Positions 53,300 to 61,598 of a stretch of 64,000 nt of DNA are shown here, in pieces (positions within the stretch are counted from its first letter, which is position 1; each line of letters starts with the position of its first letter). The stretch spans positions 1-64,000 of the forward strand of contig NZ_SISK01000011.1 in assembly GCF_004310345.1 (NCBI RefSeq), in the 5' to 3' direction. The notes under the pieces were generated by a model. That model was given only the letters and a program-made list of their open reading frames with translations. It was not told where the DNA came from and made no database searches. This DNA comes from Paracoccus subflavus (GTDB lineage Bacteria; Pseudomonadota; Alphaproteobacteria; Rhodobacterales; Rhodobacteraceae). The position numbers and the translations under genes are program-made.

Positions 53300-54004
53300 A
53301 TGAAAAAGGTCTATGCCACTGCGGCCGAGGCACTGGACGGCCTGCTGCAGGACGGAATGTTCATTGCGGCTGGCGGGTTCGGGCTGTGCGGCATTCCCGA
53401 ACTGCTGATTGCGGCAATCCGCGATGCGGGCACCAAGGATCTGACGGTTGCGTCCAACAACTGCGGGGTGGATGATTTCGGCTTGGGGATCCTGCTGCAA
53501 ACGCGCCAGATCAGGAAAATGATCAGCAGCTATGTCGGAGAAAACGCCGAGTTCATGCGCCAATACCTGTCGGGCGAACTGGAGCTGGAGTTCAACCCCC
53601 AGGGCACGCTGGCCGAACGGATGCGCGCGGGCGGCTGCGGCATTCCCGGTTTTTACACAAAAACCGGGGTCGGCACCGTCATTGCCGAAGGCAAGGAACA
53701 CAAGGAGTTCGGCGGCCAGACCTATATCCTGGAGCACGGCATCGTGGCGGACCTGTCGATCGTCAAGGCCTGGAAGGCCGACGATACCGGCAACCTGGTG
53801 TTCCGCAAGACCGCGCGCAACTTCAACCCGCCCGCCGCCATGTGCGGGCGTGTCTGCGTGGCCGAAGTCGAGGAGATCGTCCCGCGCGGCAGCCTGGACC
53901 CCGATCTGATCCACCTGCCCGGCATCTATGTGCACCGCATCGTTCAGGGACAACACGAAAAGCGTATCGAACAGCGCACGGTTCGCAAGCGGGAGGACGC
54001 ATAA
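53300..54004 (+). CDS. scoA: Succinyl-CoA:3-ketoacid CoA-transferase subunit A
   Basis: With ScoB it moves CoA from succinyl-CoA to acetoacetate, allowing ketone bodies or polyhydroxybutyrate breakdown products to be used. The 234-residue protein has the glycine loop IAAGGFGLCGIPE (about 26-38) and the subunit A segments VASNNCGVDDFGLG and KTARNFNPPAAMCG. ATG 53300 follows GGAGGG; an ATG four codons upstream is less likely. Its stop (TAATG) overlaps scoB. Confidence 0.94.
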   Translation: MKKVYATAAEALDGLLQDGMFIAAGGFGLCGIPELLIAAIRDAGTKDLTVASNNCGVDDFGLGILLQTRQIRKMISSYVGENAEFMRQYLSGELELEFNPQGTLAERMRAGGCGIPGFYTKTGVGTVIAEGKEHKEFGGQTYILEHGIVADLSIVKAWKADDTGNLVFRKTARNFNPPAAMCGRVCVAEVEEIVPRGSLDPDLIHLPGIYVHRIVQGQHEKRIEQRTVRKREDA

Positions 54005-54630
54005 TGCCTTGGGATCGCAACCAGATGGCCGCGCGGGCGGCGCAGGAACTGAAAGACGGCATGTATGTGAACCTCGGCATCGGCATCCCCACGCTGGTTG
54101 CCAACTATGTCGGCGACAAGGATATCACCCTGCAGTCCGAAAACGGCATGCTGGGCATGGGTCCGTTTCCGTTCGAGGGCGAGGAGGACCCCGACGTGAT
54201 CAACGCCGGCAAGCAGACCATCACCGAACTGAACCGCACCGCCTATTTCGACAGCGCCACCAGCTTCGGCATGATCCGGGGCGGCAAGATCGCCGCCGCC
54301 ATCCTGGGCGCGATGGAGGTGTCCGAGAACGGCGACCTGGCGAACTGGATGATCCCCGGCAAGCTGATCAAGGGCATGGGCGGGGCGATGGATCTGGTCG
54401 CCGGCGTGGGCCGTGTGATCGTTGTCATGGACCACACCAACAAGGCGGGCGAGTCGAAGGTCTTGCGGGAATGCACCCTGCCGCTGACCGGCAAGGGCGT
54501 GGTGGACCGCATCATCACCAATCTGGGCGTCCTGGACGTCGTGCCGGGAGGCTTGCGCATCGTCGAGTGCGCCGAGGGCGTCACCGAGGACGAGCTGCGC
54601 GCCGCGACCGAGGCCACCATCGTTTCGTGA
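54004..54630 (+). CDS. scoB: Succinyl-CoA:3-ketoacid CoA-transferase subunit B
   Basis: The catalytic subunit. The 208-residue protein has the active-site glutamate in QSENGMLG (Glu46), preceded by VNLGIGIPTLV, and the GGAMDLVAGVGRVIVVMDHT segment. It overlaps scoA by one base. A GC hairpin and copy D of the intergenic element follow. Confidence 0.95.
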   Translation: MPWDRNQMAARAAQELKDGMYVNLGIGIPTLVANYVGDKDITLQSENGMLGMGPFPFEGEEDPDVINAGKQTITELNRTAYFDSATSFGMIRGGKIAAAILGAMEVSENGDLANWMIPGKLIKGMGGAMDLVAGVGRVIVVMDHTNKAGESKVLRECTLPLTGKGVVDRIITNLGVLDVVPGGLRIVECAEGVTEDELRAATEATIVS

Positions 54631-54653
54631 CCCTTTGCGCCCTGCGGACATGT

Positions 54654-54721
54654 CGGCGGGGGGCCTTGCCCCCCGTCGCCGTTCCGCCGACTCCCCTCAG
54701 GATGTTTGGACCAAGGCAATG
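54654..54721 (+). repeat. GGATATTT-like intergenic element, copy D (diverged)
   Basis: A hairpin CGGCGGGGGG (54654-54663)/CCCCCCGTCG (54669-54678) is followed by CCCCTCAGGATGTTTGG and ACCAAGGCAATG. Layout matches copy C (hairpin, C-run, GGAT-TTT, CAAG), with GATGTTT in place of GATATTT. Confidence 0.4.
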
Positions 54722-54732
54722 CAGGCCAGGCC

Positions 54733-55308
54733 ATGACCGCCGACCAGATCGCCGCCCTGTTCACGCGCCCGGACGGGACGTTCCTGTGCGCCCGCTGGGG
54801 ACGCCCCGTGGCGCCGGTGATCTTTGGTCTGGCCGATGAAAGCCTGCGCGTCTTTCGCGGTGCGATCCGGGCCGGTTTCGCCCATGCGGGGCATCCGGTC
54901 GCAGACACGGATGCCGAAATGGGCGCGAACCTGATGCTGTTCTTCGTGCGCGACTGGACCGATCTGGCAGGCATCCCCGATCTGGACCGCCTGACGGGAA
55001 TGGCCGATCTGCTGGAACGGCTGCGCCGGGCAGAGGCCGACCAGTACCGCGTCTTTCGCTTTGACGCCGATGGCGGCATCCGCGCCTGCCTCGGGTTCCT
55101 GCGCATCTCGGGCGCGCTGGCCGACAGCCACCCCGCCCATCTGGCCGAGGCGTTGTTCATGCGCTGCGCCCTGACATTCGCGGGCAATGTCGTGCCCTCG
55201 GCCCCCATGGCGGCGCTGATCCGGGCGGCCTATGCTCCGGTCCTGCCGGTTGCGGCCGCGGACCCGTCCCATGCGCTGCGGCTGGCGGCGCGGGTGGGGA
55301 ACGCCTGA
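54733..55308 (+). CDS. Conserved hypothetical protein upstream of ybgC-tol
   Basis: A 191-residue protein I do not recognise. It has no signal peptide, membrane helix or clear motif; composition is that of a soluble alpha/beta protein (GTFLCARWGRPVAPVIFGLAD near the start in two parts, MGANLMLFFVRDW mid-protein). Met1 at 54733 is chosen over one nine codons upstream because the intergenic element ends between them. The stop shares a base with the ybgC ATG, so it may belong to the tol unit. Confidence 0.7.
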   Translation: MTADQIAALFTRPDGTFLCARWGRPVAPVIFGLADESLRVFRGAIRAGFAHAGHPVADTDAEMGANLMLFFVRDWTDLAGIPDLDRLTGMADLLERLRRAEADQYRVFRFDADGGIRACLGFLRISGALADSHPAHLAEALFMRCALTFAGNVVPSAPMAALIRAAYAPVLPVAAADPSHALRLAARVGNA

Positions 55309-55718
55309 TGCACAGCCTGTCCGTTCGCGTCTATTACGAGGATACCGACCTGGCCGGGATCGTTTATTATGCCAATTACCTCAGGTTCATCGAGCGCGCC
55401 CGGTCCGAATGGCTGCGCACCCTGGGCGTCGATCAGGCCGCGATGAAGGCCAAGAGCGGCCGCGTCTTTGCGGTCCGCCGGGTCGAGGCCGATTATCTGC
55501 GCCCGGCCCGCTTTGACGATCTGCTGAAGATCGGAACGGTCCTTGTCCAGATCACCGCAGCCCGGATCGTGGTGGATCAGGCGGTTCGTCGGGACGGCGC
55601 GACCTTGTTCCAGGCCCGCGTGACGGTGGCCTGCCTGGACGGCGCGGGGCGACCGGTGCGCCTGCCCGGCATCGTGACCCGCGCCTTGACGCGGCCTGCT
55701 GGACCTGTCGAAAAGTGA
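55308..55718 (+). CDS. ybgC: Tol-Pal system-associated acyl-CoA thioesterase
   Basis: A 136-residue hotdog thioesterase of the YbgC/4HBT group. The conserved block YEDTDLAGIVYYANYLRFIE starts at residue 10, with Asp14 the likely catalytic residue. YbgC heads tol-pal clusters in many proteobacteria and has been linked to phospholipid metabolism. 116 bp separate it from tolQ. Confidence 0.94.
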   Translation: MHSLSVRVYYEDTDLAGIVYYANYLRFIERARSEWLRTLGVDQAAMKAKSGRVFAVRRVEADYLRPARFDDLLKIGTVLVQITAARIVVDQAVRRDGATLFQARVTVACLDGAGRPVRLPGIVTRALTRPAGPVEK

Positions 55719-55834
55719 CGGCATTGTGTTGCGGCAAGGGGCTGCCACCCGTGCCGCGAAGGCGCTAAAAGGCCCCAAAACCGGTCGCGAAACCGGCCAT
55801 GCCCGCGACGCATCACGACAAGAAGGCAGTGACG

Positions 55835-56527
55835 ATGGAACCCATCCAGGCCGCCGAGGCCATTGATTTCTCGCTGATGGCGCTGTTTGCGCGGGCGTCG
55901 CCGACGGTGCAGGTGGTGATGGTGCTGCTGGTCATCGCCTCGGTCTGGGCCTGGGCGATCATCATCCAGAAGTTCATGGTCTTTGCCCAGGCCCGGCGCG
56001 AGGCCGCGCGGTTCGATCGCAGCTTCTGGTCGGGCGAGCCGCTGGACGATCTGTATGACCGGTTGGGCGACCGCCCGAGAGGCGCCCCCGAACGCATCTT
56101 CGCGGCCGGGATGACCGAATGGCGCCGCAGCCACCGCGAAGACGGCCGGCTGATCCCGGGCGGTCCGGCCCGCATCGACCGCGCCATGAACGTGGCCATC
56201 CAGCGCGAGGAAGCCCGGCTGTTCCGGGGCCTGTCATTCCTGGCGACCGTGGGATCGACTGCGCCCTTTATCGGGCTGTTCGGCACCGTCTGGGGGATCA
56301 AGACCGCCTTCGAGGGGATCGCCCTGTCGCAGGACACCAGCCTGGCCGTCGTGGCGCCGGGGATCGCCGAGGCGCTGCTGGCCACCGCCCTGGGCCTGCT
56401 GGCGGCGATCCCGGCCGTGGTGTTCTACAACAAGCTGTCGGGCGATGCGGAACGCGTGACCGGCAACTGGGAGGCGTTCGCTGACGAATTCTCGACCCTT
56501 CTGTCGCGCCAGATGGACGAGGCCTGA
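55835..56527 (+). CDS. tolQ: Tol-Pal protein TolQ
   Basis: Inner-membrane proton channel subunit homologous to ExbB/MotA, powering outer-membrane constriction at division. The 230-residue protein has three membrane helices (about 27-46, 133-155 and 165-190) and the conserved LATVGSTAPFIGLFGTVWGI. ATG 55835 (MEPIQAAEAI) fits the family; an in-frame ATG 12 codons upstream is weaker. Confidence 0.95.
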   Translation: MEPIQAAEAIDFSLMALFARASPTVQVVMVLLVIASVWAWAIIIQKFMVFAQARREAARFDRSFWSGEPLDDLYDRLGDRPRGAPERIFAAGMTEWRRSHREDGRLIPGGPARIDRAMNVAIQREEARLFRGLSFLATVGSTAPFIGLFGTVWGIKTAFEGIALSQDTSLAVVAPGIAEALLATALGLLAAIPAVVFYNKLSGDAERVTGNWEAFADEFSTLLSRQMDEA

Positions 56528-56530
56528 ACG

Positions 56531-56986
56531 ATGTCCGCCGCCGTCGTCAAGCGTGTCAGCCGCAAGGGCCGGGGTCGGCGCCGCAACGCGCCGATGGCCG
56601 AGATCAACGTGACGCCCTTTGTGGACGTGATGCTGGTGCTGCTGGTGATCTTCATGGTGGCCGCGCCGCTGATGACGGCAGGGGTGCCGCTGAACCTGCC
56701 GCAGACCGCCGCCACCGCAGTGCCCGCCGAGCAGGAAGAACCGCTGGTCATCTCGATCCCTGTCAGCGGCGAGGTGATCGTGATGGACGAACCCGTCGCG
56801 CCGGACCGGATTGTCACGCATCTGCGCACGATCCTGGCCGGCCGTCAGAGCGAGCGCGTCTTTCTGCGCGCCGACGGGCAGATCCCTTATGCCCGTGTCG
56901 TCGAGGTGATGGGCGCGCTGAATGCCGCCGGGCTGACCGACATCGTGCTGGTCACGGATACCGGCGGTCCCCGGATGGACGGCTAG
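56531..56986 (+). CDS. tolR: Tol-Pal protein TolR
   Basis: ExbD/TolR-type partner of TolQ. The 151-residue protein has one membrane helix (about 31-50) with the proton-conducting aspartate in NVTPFVDVMLVLLVIFMV (Asp35), then a periplasmic domain. It starts three bases after tolQ. Confidence 0.95.
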   Translation: MSAAVVKRVSRKGRGRRRNAPMAEINVTPFVDVMLVLLVIFMVAAPLMTAGVPLNLPQTAATAVPAEQEEPLVISIPVSGEVIVMDEPVAPDRIVTHLRTILAGRQSERVFLRADGQIPYARVVEVMGALNAAGLTDIVLVTDTGGPRMDG

Positions 56987-56990
56987 GCCG

Positions 56991-58790
56991 ATGAGCGACC
57001 GGGCGGAGCGCATCGGCTGGTGGGTTTCGGGAACGGCGCACGGCGCGCTGATCCTGTGGGCGGTGCTGGGCGGGGTGTTCCTGCGGCCGCAGCCCTCGAC
57101 CCCGCTGCGTTCCACCCAGGTCGACACCATCAGCAGTGCCGAGTTCGAGGCCCTGGCCGCAGCCTCGCGCGGGGCCGGGCCGGTCGGGTCGGGCGCCACG
57201 ACGGTTGCGGATCTCGCCGCGCCGCCTGCCGATGCCGGGGCGGCCGAGGCCCCCGCGCCCGCCAGTCCGCCCGACGCCGAAGAGGCGGCGCAGCCCCTGA
57301 CCCAGCCGGAAGCACCCGAGGCGCGTCCCGACCTGTCCGATTTCGCCCGCCCCGACCCCGTGGCCGTGACCGCCGACCTGTCGCCCCCGGCACTGAACCA
57401 GACCCTTGCCGAGGCCGCGCCCGAGGCGCCCTCCGATGCCGAGGCCCGTCCCATCGACACGCAGCCCGCACGGCCCGAGACCCCGGTCGCGGATCAGGCC
57501 GCGCAGCCCGTCGCGCCGCGGTCGGAACTGGCGCTTGACCGGTCCGCGCTGCCCCACAGCCGTCCCGAGGGCTTGGTGGAGCGCCGTACCGAGCGGCTTG
57601 CCCGGCAGGAGGCCGAACGCCGGGCCGTGGCCGAAGCTGCCCGCGCAGCCGCGGAAGCAGAGGCCGCTGCGGCCGAGGAACGCCGCCTGAGTGCCGAACG
57701 CGCGGCCGCCAAGGAAGCCGCCCGCCGCGCCGAGGCCGAGCGTCAGGAAGCCCAGCGTCAGGCGGAAGCAGAGGCCCAGCGTCAGGCGAAGGAAGCCCGC
57801 AGCGCGGAGGCCGAACGGCAGGCTCGGGCCGAGCGCGAGGCTGCCGAGGCGGCCAGCCGGGCCGAGGAGGAACGCCAGGCCGAAGCGCAACGGGCCGCCG
57901 AACGGCAGGCCGAGGAGGCGCGTCGGGCCGCCGAGGCGCGGGAAGCAGAGCGGCAGGCTGAGGAACGGCGACAGGCCGAGGCCGAGCGGCAGGCTGCCGA
58001 GGCGCGCCGGGCCGAGGAGGAACGCCAGGCCGAAGAACGCCGCGCCGCCGAGGCGGCAGAGCGGGAAGCCGAAGAACGCCTTGCCGCCGAGCGGGAATCG
58101 GCGGAACGCGAAGCTGCCCAGCGGGAGGCTGCGGCGCGCGAAGCCCAGGAACGCGAGGCTGCCGCCCGGCAGCAGGCGCTCGAGGATGCGCTGCGGGAAG
58201 CGCAGGAGAACACGGACGCCGCCGGCCAGGATCAGACAGCGGCAACCGGAGAGGGGCCGGGCGCCGCCACGCAGACGATCGAAGGGGGTTCGGGGGCATC
58301 CGCCGCTCAGGATCCGCTGGCGGCGGCGTTGGCCGGGGCCATGTCGGCCTCGGAGGCGCCGGCTGATCCGGCCCCCCTGCCCGGCACGGCCGAGCCGATG
58401 CAGCTTGCCCCCTCGTCCCTGCAGGCCCTGCCCGACGAGATCGGGATGTCCAGCCTGTCGCAGGACCAGCCTCTGTCGCTGGCCGAACGCGACGTCTTTC
58501 GCACGGCCCTGCGCCAGTGCTGGAACGAGGGCGCGCTGTCGGTCGAGGCGCGGGGGATGGCCGTCGCGGTGGCCTTCAGCATGACCGCCGACGGCCGGCC
58601 GATCGGCGACACGCTGCGCATCGCCGATTTCCGGGGCGGTTCCGAGGACGGCGCCCGCCATGCCTTTGACGTGGCGCGGCGTGCGATCATGATGTGCGGG
58701 GCAACGGGCTTTCCGTTGCCTTTGGACAAGTATAGCCGTTGGCGCGATGTGGTTGTCGAGTTTCGCCCCGACGGGATCGGGTTCGACTAG
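56991..58790 (+). CDS. tolA: TolA-like cell envelope protein
   Basis: TolA bridges TolQR in the inner membrane and TolB/Pal at the outer membrane. The 599-residue protein has one N-terminal membrane helix (about 11-30), a Pro/Ala/Asp-rich region (40-190), a very long Ala/Glu/Arg coiled coil with repeating AERQAEE-like units (about 194-410), and a globular C-terminal domain (about 490-599) with RQCWNEGAL and VEFRPDGIG. It is long compared with many TolA proteins. Four bases after tolR. Confidence 0.92.
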   Translation: MSDRAERIGWWVSGTAHGALILWAVLGGVFLRPQPSTPLRSTQVDTISSAEFEALAAASRGAGPVGSGATTVADLAAPPADAGAAEAPAPASPPDAEEAAQPLTQPEAPEARPDLSDFARPDPVAVTADLSPPALNQTLAEAAPEAPSDAEARPIDTQPARPETPVADQAAQPVAPRSELALDRSALPHSRPEGLVERRTERLARQEAERRAVAEAARAAAEAEAAAAEERRLSAERAAAKEAARRAEAERQEAQRQAEAEAQRQAKEARSAEAERQARAEREAAEAASRAEEERQAEAQRAAERQAEEARRAAEAREAERQAEERRQAEAERQAAEARRAEEERQAEERRAAEAAEREAEERLAAERESAEREAAQREAAAREAQEREAAARQQALEDALREAQENTDAAGQDQTAATGEGPGAATQTIEGGSGASAAQDPLAAALAGAMSASEAPADPAPLPGTAEPMQLAPSSLQALPDEIGMSSLSQDQPLSLAERDVFRTALRQCWNEGALSVEARGMAVAVAFSMTADGRPIGDTLRIADFRGGSEDGARHAFDVARRAIMMCGATGFPLPLDKYSRWRDVVVEFRPDGIGFD

Positions 58791-58830
58791 GCCTTGCCGG
58801 TTTCCCGGCGGCGCCGGAAAGGAAAAGGAC

Positions 58831-60153
58831 ATGATGCTTCGCCTTCTGACATTCGCCCTGTCCCTGACAGTTGCGGGCATTGCCCTGCCGGTCCCGCCCG
58901 CCTTGGCGCAGGACGGCCCCCTCAGGATCGAACTGACCGATGGCGTGACGGAACCCCTGGCCATCGCTCTTCCGCCCTTTCACGGGGATGCCGGGATCGC
59001 GGCCCGTATCCGCGACGTGGTGGCGGCCGACCTGACGGGCACCGGCCTGTTCCGGGATGTCGGTCCGGGCAGTGCCGCCTCGCAGCCTGCCAGCTTTTCC
59101 GAGGCCATCGCCTATGAAGACTGGCGCGCCCTGGGCGCCCAGGCGCTGGTGTCGGCCGAGGTGACGCAGGCGGAAGAGGCCATCAGCGTCAAGTTCAGGC
59201 TGTTCGATGTTTATGCGGGCGAGGCGCAGGGCGACGGGATGCAGTTCGATGCCCGGGCGGCCGACTGGCGCCGCGCAGCCCACAAGATCGCGGACCAGAT
59301 CTATGCACGCTTGACGGGCGAGCAGCCCTATTTCGACAGCCGGGTGGCCTTCGTGCAGGAAACCGGTCCCAAGGATGCGCGGATCAAGCGGATCGGCGTC
59401 ATGGACTATGACGGGCAAAACATCCTGTGGATGACCGACAGTTCCTCGCTGGTCCTGGCCCCGCACTTCTCGCGCGATGGGCAGCGGCTGGTCTATACCA
59501 GCTTCGACAGCGGGTTTCCCCAGATCCGCGTCATGGACATCGCAACGGTTTCGTCACGCCCGCTGACCCAGGACACCGGCAGCATGGCCTTTTCGCCCCG
59601 CTTCAGCCCCGACGGGCGCTGGATCGCCTATTCCCGCGAGCAGGGCGGCAATACCGACATCTGGCTGATGGACGCGGCCACCGGCGCCCAGCGGCCGCTG
59701 GTCCAGTCGCCTGCCATCGACACGGCGCCCAGCTTCAGCCCCGACGGGCAGCGGATCGTGTTTGAATCCGACCGCTCGGGCAGTCCGCAACTTTATATCG
59801 CCGGGCTCGAGGGGGGCGAACCGGTGCGCATCACCTTTGGCGACGGGCGCCACGGATCGCCCGCCTGGTCACCCAAGGGGGACCTGATCGCCTTCACCCG
59901 GCAGGTCGGCAACCGGTTCCAGATCGCGACCGTGGCAACCGACGGATCGAACGAGAAAACTTTGACCGAATCCTTTCTTGACGAGTCCCCCTCCTGGGCG
60001 CCCAATGGCCGGGTCGTGATGTTCACCCGCGTGACGCCGGGCGGCAACGGCCAGCCGCAACTGCATTCGGTGGATATCACCGGGCGCAACATGCGTCCGC
60101 TGAACCTTGACTTTGCCGCCTCGGACCCGTCTTGGGGTCCATTGATGCCTTGA
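58831..60153 (+). CDS. tolB: Tol-Pal periplasmic protein TolB
   Basis: A 440-residue periplasmic beta-propeller that binds Pal and TolA. A signal peptide (1-~25, ending ALA) precedes the N-terminal domain and five propeller repeats with the family motifs SPRFSPDGRWIAYS, APSFSPDGQRIVFES and SPAWSPKGDLIAFT. ATG 58831 follows GGAAAAGGAC; the upstream extension overlaps tolA. Confidence 0.96.
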   Translation: MMLRLLTFALSLTVAGIALPVPPALAQDGPLRIELTDGVTEPLAIALPPFHGDAGIAARIRDVVAADLTGTGLFRDVGPGSAASQPASFSEAIAYEDWRALGAQALVSAEVTQAEEAISVKFRLFDVYAGEAQGDGMQFDARAADWRRAAHKIADQIYARLTGEQPYFDSRVAFVQETGPKDARIKRIGVMDYDGQNILWMTDSSSLVLAPHFSRDGQRLVYTSFDSGFPQIRVMDIATVSSRPLTQDTGSMAFSPRFSPDGRWIAYSREQGGNTDIWLMDAATGAQRPLVQSPAIDTAPSFSPDGQRIVFESDRSGSPQLYIAGLEGGEPVRITFGDGRHGSPAWSPKGDLIAFTRQVGNRFQIATVATDGSNEKTLTESFLDESPSWAPNGRVVMFTRVTPGGNGQPQLHSVDITGRNMRPLNLDFAASDPSWGPLMP

Positions 60154-60179
60154 AGCCCCGCATCGGAAGGATAAGCCCG

Positions 60180-60719
60180 ATGAGTCTGCCCGCACGATCC
60201 CCCGCCGCCCTTCTGCTGCTTGGCCTGGCCGCCTGCGCCCAGCCCGCGCCCCCGCCGGTCCAGACGGCGGTGATCGACCCCTATGCCAATGCGACGGGGG
60301 GCGCGCTGTATCAGGGCGATCTGGCCGGCGGAACCCTGGGGATCGAGGCGACGGCCGAATATTTCAACGGCACCGTGGGCAACACGGTGCTGTTTGCCGC
60401 CGATCAGGCAACCCTGACGGCCGAAGCGCGGGCGATCCTGACACGGCAGGCGGAATGGCTGAAAACCCATACGACCTTCAACGCCGTGGTGCAGGGCCAT
60501 GCCGAGGAAACCGGCACCCGCGAATACAACCTGGCCCTGGGCGCCCGCCGCGCCAGTGCGGTGCAGGAATATCTGGTCGCGCAGGGCGTCGGATCTGGTC
60601 GGGTGCGCACGCTGAGCTTTGGCAAGGAACGTCCCCTGGCGGTCTGTTCGGACGAGGCCTGCTGGGCCCAGAACCGTCGTGCCGTGACCGTGGTCAGCCC
60701 GGCCGGGACCGGATCGTGA
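60180..60719 (+). CDS. pal: Peptidoglycan-associated lipoprotein Pal
   Basis: Outer-membrane lipoprotein that binds peptidoglycan and TolB. The 179-residue precursor has the lipobox LAAC with lipidated Cys19, a short Pro-rich linker and an OmpA-like domain (about 65-175) with the diaminopimelate-binding block HAEETGTREYNLALGARRA. Its stop overlaps the GTG start of cpoB. Confidence 0.96.
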   Translation: MSLPARSPAALLLLGLAACAQPAPPPVQTAVIDPYANATGGALYQGDLAGGTLGIEATAEYFNGTVGNTVLFAADQATLTAEARAILTRQAEWLKTHTTFNAVVQGHAEETGTREYNLALGARRASAVQEYLVAQGVGSGRVRTLSFGKERPLAVCSDEACWAQNRRAVTVVSPAGTGS

Positions 60720-61594
60720 TCGCCCGCCTTGTCATCCTGGCTGTCCTGACGCTGGGCCTGCCGGCTGTGGCGCAGGAACCCACCCTGGCCGATTTGCGCG
60801 CCGAACTGGCTGAACTGCGCGGTCAGGTGCAATCGCTGCGCTCGGAACTGGTCGCCTCGGGAACCGAGGGCTATCAGGCGGTGGGCGGCGTCGAGGCGAT
60901 CGACCGCATGAATGCCATGGAACACCGACTGGCGCGACTGACCGACCAGACCGAGCAGTTGGGAAACCGCATCGACCGGATCGTGACCGAGGCCGGCCGC
61001 CGGATGGCGGACTTTGAATTCCGGCTGTGCGAAATGGACACGGCCTGCGACCTGTCTGCGCTGACCATGCAGGACCTGGGGCGGACAGGCAGCCCGGTGC
61101 CGAACCTCGGCCCCGCAATGCCGCCCGCCGACACGAACCGCAAGCCCACCAGCGCGGGCGAACAATCGGATTTCGACGCGGCCCGGCAGGTCATGGCCAG
61201 CGGCGATTTCCGCCGCGCGGCGGAAATGTTCGGGGCGGTGGCCCAGGCCCATGCCGGCGGCGCCCTGACGGCCGAGGCGCTGTTCCTGCGGGGTGCGGCC
61301 CTGGACGGCGCGGGTGACGCAACGGCCGCAGCCGCAGCCTGGCTGGAAGGCTTTGCAGCCGATCCCGACGGCCCCCGCGCCGCCGAAAGCCTGCTTGGCA
61401 TCGCCCGCGTCATCGCCGACGAGGGCGATCCGACCGCAGCCTGCCTGTATCTGTCCGAGATTCCGGCGCGCTTTCCCGGCACCCCCTTTGCCGCCGAGGC
61501 CGAAACCCGGCTGAGCCGACTTGCCTGCGGCGACCGTGGCCTTGCCGCGAATGACGGGATGGATCTGTCCGGCGATCCGGCCGATCAACCCTGA
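60716..61594 (+). CDS. cpoB: Tol-Pal coordinator CpoB (YbgF)
   Basis: CpoB links peptidoglycan synthesis to outer-membrane constriction. The 292-residue precursor has a signal peptide (1-19, PAVAQ), a coiled-coil trimerisation segment (about 22-80) and TPR-like repeats (about 155-275), the last containing ACLYLSEIPARFPGTPFAAEA. The GTG start at 60716 overlaps the pal stop (GTGA) and places the signal peptide correctly; the open frame extends into pal without meaning. Confidence 0.92.
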   Translation: MIARLVILAVLTLGLPAVAQEPTLADLRAELAELRGQVQSLRSELVASGTEGYQAVGGVEAIDRMNAMEHRLARLTDQTEQLGNRIDRIVTEAGRRMADFEFRLCEMDTACDLSALTMQDLGRTGSPVPNLGPAMPPADTNRKPTSAGEQSDFDAARQVMASGDFRRAAEMFGAVAQAHAGGALTAEALFLRGAALDGAGDATAAAAAWLEGFAADPDGPRAAESLLGIARVIADEGDPTAACLYLSEIPARFPGTPFAAEAETRLSRLACGDRGLAANDGMDLSGDPADQP

Positions 61595-61598
61595 CGCC

